Positions 51,939 through 62,663 are shown, numbered from the stretch's first letter. The stretch: 64,000 nucleotides of DNA from Tridacna crocea (GCA_943736015.1 OX031060.1:3616001-3680000); one strand, 5' to 3'. The notes: a model not told the origin generated them from the letters alone. A program made the numbers and translations.

Positions 51939-52152
51939 TTAACCCTTAGGTTCCTATGCACACCTCACTGAGCTTTTACCGACAGTGTAGATCAAGATCA
52001 GACTGCACAGAACATGCAGTCTGATCTTGGATCTACCCTGTCCGAGAAGGAGGTATTACTCTGCCAAACAAAATTTCGAAATATCAAAATATTTGGGTTT
52101 GTACGAAAGAAATAAAAGTTTTATTATAGGTATTTAGCAGGATAAGGGTTAA
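51939..52152 (+). mobile_element. Family C MITE, full length
   Basis: TTAACCCTTAGGTTCCTATG to AGCAGGATAAGGGTTAA. Stem with AGAAC loop and one mismatch. Confidence 0.88.
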
Positions 52153-52236
52153 GATCTGGTACAACAGGTAGTTGCTGCATTCTAACTCTTTACCAGACAA
52201 CAAAATAGACTGGTCCAAAAGGAAGGTATTTATATA

Positions 52237-53767
52237 TACCCAAAGGAAAAAGAAACGCAGGGTAAAATAATATGGAATAACTTTCAAACGGCTTTGTCTA
52301 TTATCATGAAAATTGGTCAGGTTATTATCTCGGTCATTGTGTACTCAACACGGTAAGAAAAATTACCGACGCATGTAACGTACCGTGTCACGTAGTGCAA
52401 GTAGTGAAAAGCAAAAATTCCGTGCAGAATAAATCTGATTATTTCGTGAACACAGTTTTTCATATCATTCGATACTCTACAGATTTACACTCTGTTTTCA
52501 GTAGTTAAAACTCTATTTTAATTACCTACGGTAATGGCACGGCTTACGGAAATTCAGAGGGGTCAGGCCATTGCGTTACTAATGCAAGGTCAAACACAAC
52601 GGCAGGTTGCTATGCAGTTTGGCGTGAATGTTTCTACCATAGAACGACTTGTTCGTCGTCTTAGAGAAACTGGAAGGCTTGCCGACCGACCTCGAACAGG
52701 GCGTCCACGCGTAACGACACGACGTCAAGACAGGGCTATACGTCTTGCCCACCTGCGTAATCGATACGTTACTGCCACTGAAACTGCTTACAATACAATA
52801 GGCAATCATAACCGTCATATTCACCCCAAAACTGTAAGGAACCGATTACGTGAGGAGGGTCTGTGATGTAGACGTCCATGCGTTGGTCTGCCTCTCACTC
52901 GACCACGTCGCGTGCGTCGAATGGCTTGGTTGGCGGCACATGCCCCCAGAATATTTCCAATGAGGCAATGGAGACAGGTTTTTTTCACCGACGAGTCGCG
53001 ATTCACCCTTTTTCGTCCGGATGGTCGACGTCGTATATACCGTCGTCGTAGGGAACGTTTCGCCGACGCATGCGTTACTGAGGTGGATAGGTTTGGTGGT
53101 GGATCAGTTATGGTCTGGGGTGGAATATCTCACGGGGTTAAGTCACCGTTGGTTGTGTTGGGTGGAACTTTGACCGCCGTCAGGTATAGGGATGAAATCC
53201 TCCGCCCGGTTGCTGTTCCTTTAGTCCAACAACATAATCTCATTTTCCAACAAGACAATGCCCGACCTCATGTTGCGAGAGTTTGTAGACAGTTTCTGGC
53301 GAACCATAACATTCAGCCACTTGACTGGCCAGCCTATAGCCCAGATTTGTCCCCAATTGAACATCTTTGGGACGAACTGGACAGGAGGGTAAGGCGGCGT
53401 CAGAACACCCCCACCACGCTCGACCAACTGAGAAATGCCTTGTTGGAAGAGTGGAACAATATCCCCATGAGAAAGATAAACACTCTTATGAATTCAATGC
53501 ACAGGAGAATAAGGGCTGTGACTGCTGCGGGTGGTGGACATACCCGGTACTGAGAACTATACGCCGATTTGAAATTACGTTTTTGTGGGGTATCGCCGAA
53601 TTGGTTCAAATAACTCTAAAAGTAAAAGTCAAAATCCAGTGAAATTTTCAGAAATAATTCATGAAAGATAGTTCTTGATAGTGTAAAAAACAAAATTTAA
53701 TACCTTTCTTACAATTTACCATAAATGACCGATAAATTTTACCCTGCGTTTCTTTTTCCTTTGGGTA
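52237..53767 (+). mobile_element. Tc1-type DD34E transposon, complete
   Basis: 1531 bp. Perfect 32-bp terminal inverted repeats (52237-52268 and 53736-53767) begin TACCCAAAGGAAAAAGAAAC. They enclose one transposase frame with a single stop. Identical TIRs and an almost open frame point to recent insertion. Its GC-richer CDS contrasts with the surroundings. Non-coding parts are 52269-52533 and 53554-53735. Confidence 0.93.
52534..53553 (+). pseudogene. Tc1/mariner-superfamily transposase, one in-frame stop
   Basis: A DDE transposase that would cut and paste the surrounding element. The frame is 339 codons, normal for Tc1 proteins, broken only by TGA at 52864-52866 (codon 111). N-terminal helix-turn-helix: residues 4-50 with GQTQRQVAMQFGVNVSTIER. 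A GRPR minor-groove motif follows near residue 56. The catalytic triad is D153 (FFTDESRF), D241 (FQQDNARPH) and E276 (SPDLSPIEHLW), with exactly 34 residues between D241 and E276, so DD34E. The C-terminus ends at TGA after GGGHTRY. The stop is followed by Cys-Arg-Arg-Pro, where related proteins usually have an Arg-rich linker. It is most simply CGA to TGA by CpG deamination. Inactive as it stands unless read through. Confidence 0.93.
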
Positions 53768-53962
53768 TATGAAAAATAAAATGTTACTCAATGTAAAATT
53801 TGTCTTTCGTAGTGTAGAAAAACGTGGAAAAACAAGAGAAAATGCCTGTTACCTGCCTTGTCTCCTTTTCTCTGACTGATCTTTTCAAAAGCCTTTTTCA
53901 TCAGAGTAGTTAAATGTTGTAATTATGTTCGGTAGAAAGAAAACATTTAGAACAGTGATTCT

Positions 53963-54191
53963 ATAACCCATTACCACACAATCCCTACTTTTGACGCCCC
54001 TGAAGAAGAAGCCTTTTGAAAACACTGTGGGAAAAGGAGAAAATGCTGGTTACCAGCATTTTCTCCTTTTCCCACAGTGTTTTCTACCCTTCCCAGAACA
54101 AATTTCTATTTTTCAGTCACCTTTATTTTGTCATCTGCAAATGCTTTCAATTTGGACCAGTCTAAAACTTTCTCTTGTGGTAAAGAGATAA
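53963..54191 (+). mobile_element. Family A MITE, subfamily c
   Basis: ATAACCCATTACCACACAAT start and TGGTAAAGAGATAA end, both terminal TTAAs mutated. The stem is perfect with mirrored CACTG/CAGTG. Confidence 0.88.
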
Positions 54192-54544
54192 TACTATAGA
54201 ATCTGCCTTGTAATTTATAGACTACATAAATATTTTGGTTGCATTTGAAAAAGCACATATCCATGCATTCAATTTGGGCAAATAAATTATTCTGTTGCTT
54301 CATAAAGAGTTAAAAAAAGTTTTTTTTCTTCAAGGGCGTTATTCTGATTTCTATCTTCGACATGATTGAAGGGTTAGAAAATTACTTTGTCATGAATTTG
54401 GATGTATTTTTTTTTTAGGTTTAGGCATGGAATTCTTCAAATTCTAGGAGAAACAATAACAGAATGTCTATTTATGTTATGAGTGATTCTGTTTTATATC
54501 TTTCAAAGAAAGTGGACTGAAAGAGAAAACAGAAATCAGCAGAA

Positions 54545-54748
54545 CTTTTATCATCTCAAGAAATGAAGGCTTTTCAAAACATGGTGGGAAAAGGAGAAAA
54601 TGCTGGTAGCCAGCATTTTCTCCTTTTCTCACCATGTTTTTTACCTTTTCACAGACATAAAATTTGACTTGAGCTGTATAATGGTTCCTTATCTGAACTG
54701 CTTTGAACTTTGTATAAAATTTTGTAGTCTGGTAAAGAGTTGACCCTT
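54545..54748 (+). mobile_element. Family A MITE with mirrored T>G
   Basis: AACATGGTGGG faces TCACCATGTT. The rest of the stem is perfect apart from the GGTAGCC centre. Right end GGTAAAGAGTTGA. Confidence 0.8.
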
Positions 54749-54953
54749 CACTACACAATACCAACTTTTGATGACTCTGTAAAAGAACAGTTTTGAAAAC
54801 ATTGTGGGAAAAGCACAGGTACCCAGCATTTTCCCGAAAATGTTCTTTATGCTTTTCAAAACCAACTACAAATTTTGAGTTATATTTTGTCGTCTACAAA
54901 TTTTTAATGTATGAGCAAGGAAAATTTTTGTTGTTTTGTTAAGGAACTTTAAC
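54745..54953 (+). mobile_element. Family A MITE, shortened stem
   Basis: CCCTTCACTACACAATACC, AAAGCACAGGTACCCAGC, TTTTGTTAAGGAACTTTAA. Confidence 0.68.
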
Positions 54954-55141
54954 AACTTAGCAACATTCTAGACTTGTCCAAATTAAAAGCATTTGCAGAC
55001 AACAATGTTACTGATTCTCAGAGAATTGAACTAGTCTTTGATTGGGTAAAAGCTTTAAGGGTAAAGAAAAAATGGCAAACTACTGGCTGCTTGTTGCTTT
55101 CTGAGGGTCGTTAAACTCCCAATTGTGTGGTAAAGACTTAA
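54950..55141 (-). mobile_element. Family A MITE, stem lost
   Basis: TTAACAACTTAGCAACATTC, GCATTTGCAGACAACAATG, GTGTGGTAAAGACTTAA. Confidence 0.68.
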
Positions 55142-55366
55142 TTCTTTACCCCATGACGCATTTCTATGGTGTCTCTAATTGACCCTAAATAACAGCAAGG
55201 ATGAAGCCTTTGCTTATGTGTATATAACACCTTTTGATATCATAGAAAATATTGTGACAAAAGGTGAAATTGCTCGTCACGAGCAATTTCACCTTTTGTC
55301 ACAATGTTTTCCAAAGGCTCCTACAAGCAATGCGTAGAAATGAGTATCTATTGAGTAAAGGGTTAA
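55138..55366 (-). mobile_element. Family B MITE with mirrored G>A
   Basis: TTAATTCTTTACCCCATGAC to TTGAGTAAAGGGTTAA. The arm TTGTGACAAAAGG is matched by CCTTTTGTCACAA. Confidence 0.9.
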
Positions 55367-55614
55367 AACATAAGAATGTTCAGTAAAGAATTAAAATGGG
55401 CACGGATGCAAGTTATATATTGTTGTTGATGACATATAACTAATGCAATATGCATTCATAATTGTTTTGTTCTGATGTTTTTCTTAAAACAGAATATATC
55501 ACTAGCTTTTGTTACCATTTTCTTTTAATATTTAACTTTCATCTCGCTAAATTAGTTAAATAAAATTTTCAAGCTGACATTTAAATCCTGAAAATTGTAA
55601 TATCTTTTTAAACT

Positions 55615-55685
55615 TTTGATTCGGAGAAAAATATCTCCTTATCGGACAGTGAAGATTAAAGGTCAGACTGGATGTTTTGTGCACA
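55615..55685. repeat. Family C remnant
   Basis: AAAAATATCTCCTTATCGGA CAGTG, GGTCAGACTGGATGTTTTGT GC. Confidence 0.5.
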
Positions 55686-55689
55686 GTGG

Positions 55690-56060
55690 GTCAAACATTA
55701 GAAAAACCTCGTGTACGCTCTAGAGAACACATTTTCAGACTTATACTCCTTAAACTTGGTCAGAATGTTTGTTTTGGTGATGTATCAAAAGAGTTTGATC
55801 ATAATGGGTAATTGTCGGGTTCAAAACTAGGTCACTTGGTCACATCTTAGAAAAACCTTTTGTACACTCTAGAGGCCACATTTTCAGTCCAATACTCATG
55901 AAACTTGGTCAGAATCTATGTCTGTTTTATTGATATCTCAAAAGTGTTTGATAATGGGTAATGTCTGACAAAAAACTAGGTCACTGGGTCACTAGATTGA
56001 AAATGGTTCATGTATGGTCAATAGACTCAGGTGAGAGTTCAGGACCATCATGGCCCTCAT
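55690..56060. repeat. 149-bp tandem repeat, about 2.5 units
   Basis: GAAAAACCTCGTGTACGCTC at 55701 recurs as GAAAAACCTTTTGTACACTC at 55850. Shared words are CACATTTTCAG, AAACTTGGTCAGAAT and AAAACTAGGTCAC. It ends with GGACCATCATGGCCCTC, typical of molluscan copies I know. Confidence 0.75.
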
Positions 56061-56193
56061 GTCTCCTTTTCCCACATTGTTTTCTACCCAGTGCTAGAAA
56101 TGAACAGTAATTTTTGAGTTACATTTGTTTTGTCATCTGCAAGTGCTTTCAATTTGGGCCAGTCTAAAATTTTGTTGTTTGGTAAAGGGTTAA
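56060..56193 (+). repeat. Family A right half
   Basis: TCTCCTTTTCCCACATTG to GGTAAAGGGTTAA, directly abutting the tandem repeat. Confidence 0.75.
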
Positions 56194-56511
56194 AAACATA
56201 GAAATCAAATTGAGGTTTTCAGTTTGTTTATGTTGCAAGAAAAATGGACATTAACCCAATAATATTAAGCCATTCAGACAGAGAAATCCAATCCTTGAAT
56301 ACCGAAAGCCATATTTTTCAGAGTCAAAACTCGATAAGGAGATTTATGCGTGTGAGCACCACAATAAATTGTCTATATTGGTTTAGTCCATGTCATCATT
56401 CTGCCTTCTTTCCCACCCAGTCGACTGGCTACATTTATTTTTCCAAATCAGATGATAATTGGACAATTTGCATATTATAGCTATGATTACTTTTCAACAT
56501 ACAGCATTCAT
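56194..56511. other. No recognised feature
   Basis: A 78-codon frame (56244-56480) has no recognisable domain. Confidence 0.4.
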
Positions 56512-56723
56512 TTAACTCTTTACCACACAGTTCCTACTTTTAGCGGCCTAGAAGAAGAAGGCTTTTGAAAACATGGAGGGAAAAGGAGAAAATACTCAGG
56601 TAACCAGCATTTTCTCCTCTCCCCACAATGTTTTCTATCCAATGATACACTTGATTTGTTGTCTGCAAATGCTTTCAATTTCACCAGGTCCATCATTTTG
56701 TCATTTGGTGAAGATCGAGTTAA
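56512..56723 (+). mobile_element. Family A MITE
   Basis: TTAACTCTTTACCACACAG to GTGAAGATCGAGTTAA. Stem diverged (AATACTCAGGTAACCAGC). Confidence 0.78.
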
Positions 56724-56927
56724 AGATGATAGTGAGTTTAGCCAAACTTTTGAAAACAATGGGGTGAAAGGAGAAAATGGTGGTTACTAGCAATTGCTCC
56801 TTTGCCATAATGTTTTCTCCCTTTTCAAAAAAAGAAATCGGTAGTTGATCTGCCCTTAATTTGACTTCTGCAAATGCTTCCATTTCAATTTGGGTCTAAA
56901 ATTTGATGTTGGGTTTAGGGGCTAGTA
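56720..56927 (+). mobile_element. Family A MITE, diverged
   Basis: Shares TTAA 56720. GGGGTGAAAGGAGAAAATGG, TTTGACTTCTGCAAATGC. Confidence 0.6.
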
Positions 56928-57239
56928 ATGTCACTCTCACATTTCCACCCAATCATGTTGCAGTTTTCTACCGAATTATTTTGGGTTGGATATAAATTGA
57001 GTGAATCTGTATTTACGAGGAAAAAGTCATAAATCTAAAAATATTTTGACAATTACTTTTTTCAAAGATACAAGTTATTATCCAGGAGGGAACAATTTTT
57101 AGGCACACAAGATGCAATAATGTTCTCCCATAAACATTAAATATCCCTGAACACTCAGTAAGTGAATTGTCAGAGTCTGCCAGCTGTGGTAACCATAGAC
57201 CTGATAATGATTGGCTGATTGTATGGTATTGAGCACTAT
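56928..57239. other. No recognised feature
   Basis: Nothing supported. Confidence 0.4.
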
Positions 57240-57371
57240 TTTCCACATTATTTTAGTTATATTACAGCAGGCAGTGCACTTGCCCATACTTTCCTGGAGT
57301 TTCTATTACCAGTAGTCTGCGCAGTATTCTTAAAGTCACTCGGGTTGCTTTCCTTCATAACTATTGTTGCT
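57240..57371 (-). repeat. V-type SINE 3' part
   Basis: TTAGTTATATTACAGCAGGC, CCATACTTTCCTGGAGTTTC and CACTCGGGTTGCTTTCC are complements of the SINE body. Confidence 0.6.
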
Positions 57372-57478
57372 TAACCCTTTACCACACAATTACGACTTTT
57401 AACGACCCTGAGAAAGAAGCCTTTTGAAAACATTGTGGGAAAAGGGGAAAATGCTGCTAACCTGCTGCAAAGGGTTAA
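57372..57478 (+). mobile_element. Family A MITE, internally deleted
   Basis: TTAACCCTTTACCACACAAT to GCAAAGGGTTAA in 107 bp. The left arm runs to AATGCTGCTAACC and everything to the right terminus is lost. Confidence 0.8.
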
Positions 57479-57527
57479 GTTCCCTTTTCATAAAGTATCT
57501 ATATGATACTTAAAAAGTTAAGTCTTT

Positions 57528-59143
57528 TTAAGCCTTTCCCAAACAATTCCTGGTTTTTTCGACCCTGAAGGAAGAGGCTTTAGAAAACATTGTGGGAAAA
57601 GGAGAAAATGCTGGTAACCAGCATTTTCTTCTTTTCCCACAATGTTTTTTACCCTGCTCAGGGTTCCCGCTGGGCTTCGCATTTGGCGCCATTTGCGATA
57701 GATTTTTTAAACTGGCGCAAGAAAATGCTGCTTGGCGAAAATGACTGGCGCCGATATTTCTCCTATCGGGGTGCCGTACATTGTGATATTGGTCTATTTC
57801 AACGCATCGCATGGATGAATGACCGCTAATTCATTGATAAGGTCAAGTTATCAGGGATAAACTAATGCATGTTACTTTACAGATCGGTAACAAATTTACA
57901 CCAAACTATCCGAATATACGTACACTTCCGATAACAAACTTCCGGCTAGTGTCAGTAAATTTGGGAAAACTGTAAGAAAGTTAAAGTATCGAAGACCAGA
58001 GTCCCATATAAATCGTGAATATTTCTCAATATCAAAATTAACCATAACTGCAGTAGAATCGATATATTCTGTGTTAAATAAATACTGCGGTTTCTGAAAT
58101 GCCGACCGCGTCGGCAGTGACTAAAACCCGGACGGTCATGTTTTCGTCGTCCTTGAAGTTTTCTATGTCGTTTTTCCTGCATTCCTGCCCACCTTTCGAA
58201 AAACTTGTTTGGTTTTTCACATTTTAACATATGAATGTTTCAAAATGTAAAAAGTTCCCTCATGAACAATTTTACTAGATCTAGAAATTTCTCCAAATGA
58301 ACAATTTCTACTTTTGTAACATTTTTTTCTCATGTTGACTTTGTTGTTTGATTTGTACCATTTAGACCTCTATCTGTTTCATAAAAGTCTCTCTTTAACA
58401 TTTTGTTACAACAGATGAAATGGTTATCAATGACCTATTTCTGCTTTTGTCATAGTGGTTTTATCAAATTTTGATGACAGAGCTACTGGTACTTAAACTT
58501 AATACATAATGATTTATCAGTGTTAACAAAACTAAGTTTTGGAATATTGGAATATATTCACACATTCAACATAGATACAAGTAATCAAATCAGATAAAAA
58601 CAAATGTGTTCTTGTTTATATTATTGCTCCTGACACAACCATGCAGTGGTAACTTATTGACCAATCCTTTGTGATTGTGTTTTTTCATGGAGTAAAATTC
58701 TCATTGACAGTTTGAACAGACCTAGATAGGACTGCGTATCTGTGTCTTCTGATCTAGATCTGTTCCAACTGTCAATCATGTTACAAATACTTACTCAATT
58801 GATGATAAGCGAACAAAAAGTAAACTAAAGTCTGTTTTCATTTATCATGAGGATGTCACTTATTATACAAAAATTGAATATTTTGTAAGTGTATATCTCA
58901 GGCCTAAATACTTGAATAAAGATATTGATTGATTTTAAGATTGGCTCCAATTGGCTCCAATTATTTCAATTTGGCGCAAACTTTTCTCATTTGGCGAAAG
59001 TGATGGCGCAAGAAAAAAAGCAGCCAGAGGGAACCCTGCTGCTGGAAACAATTTTCAATTTTTGAATTACGTTTATTTTGTTGTCTGCAAGTGCTTTCCA
59101 TTTGGACCCGAGTCTAAAATTTTGACGTTTGGGAAAGGGTTAA
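57528..59143 (+). mobile_element. Family A MITE split by an hAT-like element
   Basis: 57528-57658 carries the left end and whole stem. 59039-59143 continues CTGCTGGAAACAATTTTC to GGGAAAGGGTTAA. Confidence 0.85.
57659..59038. mobile_element. 1380-bp hAT-like non-autonomous element
   Basis: Termini CAGGGTTCCCGCTGG and (complement) CAGGGTTCCCTCTGG match 14 of 15. The flanking CTGCT (57654-57658, 59039-59043) is duplicated. Subterminal TTGGCGC/TTGGCGAAA/TGGCGCAAG words cluster in the first and last 100 bp, as in hAT elements. A 92-codon minus frame (57952-58230, basic, KPNKFFERW) may be an old exon but matches no transposase domain I recognise. A 5-bp duplication is short for hAT (usually 8). 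Confidence 0.78.
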
Positions 59144-59595
59144 AGACAAGTTTTTGACTTGTCTTACCTGTAATTAAAAGCCTTTGTAGACAACAAATTG
59201 GATACCTTATGATGAAAACTATTGAATTTGTCTGTTGAAGGGAAAAAATTATATCAGAAAAGCGAAAAAGCTGGTTCTCCACATTTTCTTGTTCAATTTA
59301 TTTTTCAACAGCCTTCTTTATGAATGTCATTAACTCTTTACCACAGAATCCCTAGTTTTGACGACCCCGAGAAAGAAGCCTTTAGAAAACATTGTGGGAA
59401 AAGGAGAAAATGCTGGTAAGCAGGATTTTCTCCTTTGCCCCCAATGTTTTCTGCTCTTCACTAAACAAATTTCAAATTTTTGTTCACTTTTATCTTGTCG
59501 TCTGCAAAATTAATGCTTTCGATTTAGACAAGCCTAAAATATTCTCGTTTGGTAATGAGTCAAAGCATGGGATTATTTGGTAAGAGGGTTAGAAA
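59140..59595 (-). mobile_element. Family A MITE containing an A copy
   Basis: The left part 59140-59333 (CTGTAATTAAAAGCCTTTGT AGAC, broken stem) resumes after 59563 as ATGGGATTATTTGGTAAGAG GGTTA. Confidence 0.7.
59330..59563 (+). mobile_element. Family A MITE, nested
   Basis: TTAACTCTTTACCACAGAAT to TTTGGTAATGAGTCAA. The stem has several unpaired changes. Confidence 0.82.
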
Positions 59596-59845
59596 AAAGA
59601 CTGAAGGAAAGAGTTTTGATTGGGTGTGTTTTATTTTTTGAGCTTTGCTCTGTGAAAAGGGTACGTAATGGTATTTTACTTTTGCCATAAATGATGCGTA
59701 AAGCTAGATGAAAATGGGACACGTCGTAAATTACACGGGTAGATGAACTTTACAAAATTGTATCATCATGCTTTCTCAGGTTTTCTGTCGACAGGAGTTG
59801 CAACTTTACCCTGCGTTGAAATTGTAGATCTGTCAGAGTTAAGTC
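59596..59845. other. No recognised feature
   Basis: Nothing supported. Confidence 0.4.
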
Positions 59846-60078
59846 TTTGTAACCCTGTACCACACAATGACGACTTAAATTAACGCCCTGAGAAAGCCTT
59901 TTAAAAACATTTTGGGAAAAGGAGAAAATGCTGGTAACCAGCATTTTCCTCTTTTCCCACAATGTTTTCTACCCTATCAAAGCAAAATTGCACCATTTGA
60001 GCCACTGTGAAATTGTCATACTGCAAATGCTTTCAATTCAAGATAGCTCTAAGATTTTGCTGTGTGGTAATTGGTTAA
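59846..60078 (+). mobile_element. Family A MITE, subfamily d
   Basis: TAACCCTGTACCACACAATG ACGAC start, TATCAAAGCAAAATTGCACC, GTGTGGTAATTGGTTAA end. Confidence 0.82.
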
Positions 60079-60444
60079 TTGACCTGCTAAAAGTTTTTCA
60101 AACAATGGGACTTAAGGCAGTTTTTCCTTGTTCCACAAAGTTGTCAAAAACCTGATCTTGTTAATGAAAAATTTTGATTGTCTGCTATTTTACTGTACAG
60201 TACTTTTCCTCTAGTGCAGAGCCTTGTTGCACAGTCAGCTACTAAGACCATTGCACTTGTCACAACATGGCAGATTCTGTTCTTACATCTAACCATGTCT
60301 GTTTCAAGGGTCGATCATTTCCATTTGAACTGCTAATCATGTGATCTGATACATGGCGGCATCACTGTAAGTTGTTTAGCAATGGCATAAACAACCTTGA
60401 TGAAATTATTTACGTACCAGACCGCTCTGGTCTGATCTGGTCTG
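60079..60444. other. No gene; small palindromic words
   Basis: Faint A traces at 60100-60160 and a GGTCTGATCTGGTCTGGTCT simple tract near 60427. Confidence 0.35.
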
Positions 60445-60538
60445 GTCTGAAGCATAATTTCCTTCTTTTTCCACGATGTTCTCTACCCGTTCAGAAACGA
60501 TTCAATCATTTGAGTCCCATTGTCTCTGGATGATTTAA
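60445..60538 (+). repeat. Family A fragment
   Basis: TTCCTTCTTTTTCCACGATG TTC, CGATTCAATCATTTGAGTCC, cut by the next copy at TTAA. Confidence 0.55.
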
Positions 60539-60760
60539 CCCATTACCACACAACCCCTACTTTTGACGCCCCTGAAAAAGAAGCCTTTAGAAAACATTGT
60601 GGGAAAAGGAGAAAATGCTGGTAACCAGCATTTTCTTCTTTTCCCACAATGTTTTCTTCCCTTCCTAAAACAAAATTCAATTATTTAGTCACATTCGCTT
60701 TGTCGTCTGCAAATGCTTTCAATTTGGACCAGTCTAAAATTTTGTGATTTGACAAAGAAT
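60535..60760 (+). mobile_element. Family A MITE
   Basis: TTAACCCATTACCACACAAC start (c-type left end) but with the ancestral ACATTGTGG stem. Right end mutated (ACAAAGAATTCA). Confidence 0.85.
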
Positions 60761-60937
60761 TCATTTCGCTGAAAGTAAGGATGAAGTTTTGGTGATTGTC
60801 CAAAAGTTCAATGTTTGGCTAGTTTACAAAACTTGTTCTGAAGCTTGGAAGAGTTTTTTCTGGAAATTGTTATGTCGCATAAACATGTATGTTGATGGTT
60901 GTATTAGGGGAGCAGTTGTATATATTAATGGTGGGGC

Positions 60938-60978
60938 CCGGGGGGGGAGGGGGGGAGGGGGAGGGGGGGGAGGGGAAG
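60938..60978. repeat. G-rich tract
   Basis: Runs of GGGGGG with A interruptions, a possible G-quadruplex. It gives a spurious Gly-rich frame. Confidence 0.9.
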
Positions 60979-61084
60979 AAGTAGAAAGAATTTTGCAAAC
61001 TATTAGCTTTCCGAGGAAAATTTTAGTTGATATCTTTGGTAATTGAAAGCATTAATTTGTAGACAACCAAGTAAGCCTATGTTT

Positions 61085-61318
61085 TATCAGAGCCAGATCT
61101 TTTTTGTCAGTGGCGGATCATTTCAGTTTTGACCAGTTGAAAATTCTGTTGTTTGGTAAGTAGCAAAATGATGGGTCCATTTATCCTTGTAAGGATTAAA
61201 TAAATTGTGGGAAAAGGAATAAATGCTGGGTACCAGCATTTCCGTCTTTCCCATAAAGTTTTCAAAATCCTCTAGAACCTGGGTGATAAACTTTGAAATA
61301 TATGGCAAAGGATGAAAA
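61085..61318. repeat. Two family A pieces
   Basis: A plus right end (61105-61165, TTTTGACCAGTTGAAAATTC to TTTGGTAAG) is followed by a minus stem and right end (61200-61316, ATTGTGGGAAAAGGAATAAA TGC). Confidence 0.5.
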
Positions 61319-61344
61319 GTTGTGATTATTTTCGACTGTTATGC

Positions 61345-61562
61345 CCAAACTCTTTACCAAACGACAAAATTTTTGACTCCGCTTGTCCAAATTGAAAGTA
61401 CTTGCAGACGACAAAAAAACGCAACTCAAAAATTAAAATTTGTTACCAGCAGGATGGAAAACATTGTGGGAAAAGGAGAAAATGCTGGTTTCCAGCATTT
61501 TCTCCTTCTCCCACAATCTTTTCAAAAGCTTTCTCCTTCATTTTGTGGTGAAGTTTTGAAAT
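61345..61562 (-). mobile_element. Family A MITE
   Basis: CAAACTCTTTACCAAACGAC start, stem tip GGTTTCC, right end lost after GGTGAAGTTTTGAAA. Confidence 0.78.
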
Positions 61563-61949
61563 AATACTGGAAAAAAAAAAACGGCTAATCAGCATCAGTC
61601 ATGACTGAATATGTGTCATGCATTTTGGCCGACAAAGAAAGAATTTCTGCTTGCAAATTAGTTCTCATTTTGCCATGATAATTTCAAAAATTGGTCTGCT
61701 AGGAGACAGAAGTGGTCTGTCTCATAAAAGTCACAGAAGCTGACTAGTCTAATGTTTTGGACCAGAAAAGTGACAAAAGTTTGGGGTCATTGTCGTTACT
61801 TTGTCAAAGTTCGGGATCAACGTCGTTGTTACTTTGTCACTCTTTAGTCCAAATTTGACACCTCAAAAGAGTTTTATTTCAGCTAAGCTATATAGGTTCT
61901 AGCACTTAAAAGCTTTTATTTGTCAGATTCATAGATTTTTGCTCAAGCT
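61563..61949. other. No recognised feature
   Basis: An imperfect local duplication (TTTGGGGTCATTGTCGTTAC, TCGGGATCAACGTCGTTGTT AC) lies near 61780-61840. No gene. Confidence 0.4.
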
Positions 61950-62180
61950 GTAACCCATTACAATAATATCCTGATTTTTTGCAACATGGAGAAAGAAAGC
62001 TTTTGAACACATAGTGGGAAAAGGAGAAAATGCTGGTTACCAATGGTTGCTCCTTTTCCAACAATGTTTCCTACACCTTTCCCAAAACAAATTTCAGTTC
62101 ATTAACTGTAACATTTATTTTGTTGTCTGCAAATGCTTATTAGTTGGACTGGTCTAGAACTTTGTTGTTGGTTTCTAAGG
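61950..62180 (+). mobile_element. Family A MITE, right stem arm diverged
   Basis: TAACCCATTACAATAATATC start. The left arm is intact and the right arm reads ATGGTTGCTCC. Confidence 0.7.
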
Positions 62181-62184
62181 TTTT

Positions 62185-62301
62185 TGACTCTTTACAACTC
62201 TCTGGAGTTTTACTGACCTAGATAAAGAAAGCTTACAAAAAAAAAATTGTGAGAAAATCCTGGTAACCACTCAAAAATTTTGTTGTTTGTTAAAGAGTTA
62301 A
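62185..62301 (+). mobile_element. Family A MITE, internally deleted
   Basis: GACTCTTTACAACTCTC to GTTAAAGAGTTAA in about 117 bp, joined within AATCCTGGTAACC. Confidence 0.7.
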
Positions 62302-62379
62302 TGTGCCAGTAAATTTGACAGACGTTTTCATCCTGGAGATGAGACTCAAATATATGAATTAAAGGGTTTTTCTTCCAAA

Positions 62380-62436
62380 ATGTCTTTGCAAAGTGGACAG
62401 TGGACACTGTAGATCAAAGATTAGACTTTATGTTAA
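62380..62436 (+). repeat. Family C left fragment
   Basis: GTGGACACTGTAGATCAAAG ATTAGACT, cut at the TTAA that starts the next A copy. Confidence 0.55.
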
Positions 62437-62663
62437 CCCATTACTACACAATCCCTACTTTTGACGCCCCTGAGAGAGAAGCCTTTAGAAAACATTGTGG
62501 GAAAAGGAGAAAATGCTGGTTACCAGCATTTTCTCCTTTTCCCACAATGTTTTCTACGCTTCGCTAAGCAAATTTCAAATTTTCAGTCACTTTTATTTTG
62601 TCGTTACTGCAAATGCTTTCAATTTGGACCAGTCTTAAATATTGTCGTTTGGTAATGGGTTAA
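62433..62663 (+). mobile_element. Family A MITE
   Basis: TTAACCCATTACTACACAAT to GGTAATGGGTTAA. The stem is perfect. Confidence 0.9.

Larger units (their letters stand above)
52235..53769. repeat. TA target-site duplication pair
   Basis: TA at 52235-52236 and 53768-53769 flank the transposon, as for Tc1/mariner insertions. Confidence 0.85.
52183..53935 (-). mobile_element. Family A MITE split by a Tc1-type transposon
   Basis: The left piece is 52183-52236 (CTCTTTACCAGACAAC, AGACTGGTCC). The right piece is 53768-53935 (ATGTTACTCAATG, AAAACGTGG, TTTTCAAAAGCC). Joined at the TA site they give the expected minus-A order. Confidence 0.75.

Noticed and set aside
57952-58230. 92-codon basic frame as a hAT transposase
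   Set aside because: No zinc-finger BED or hATC signature is visible. Kept only as a possible exon remnant in the hAT-like element.
60789-61046. Gly-rich 85-codon frame
   Set aside because: It depends on a G homopolymer tract and has no domain.
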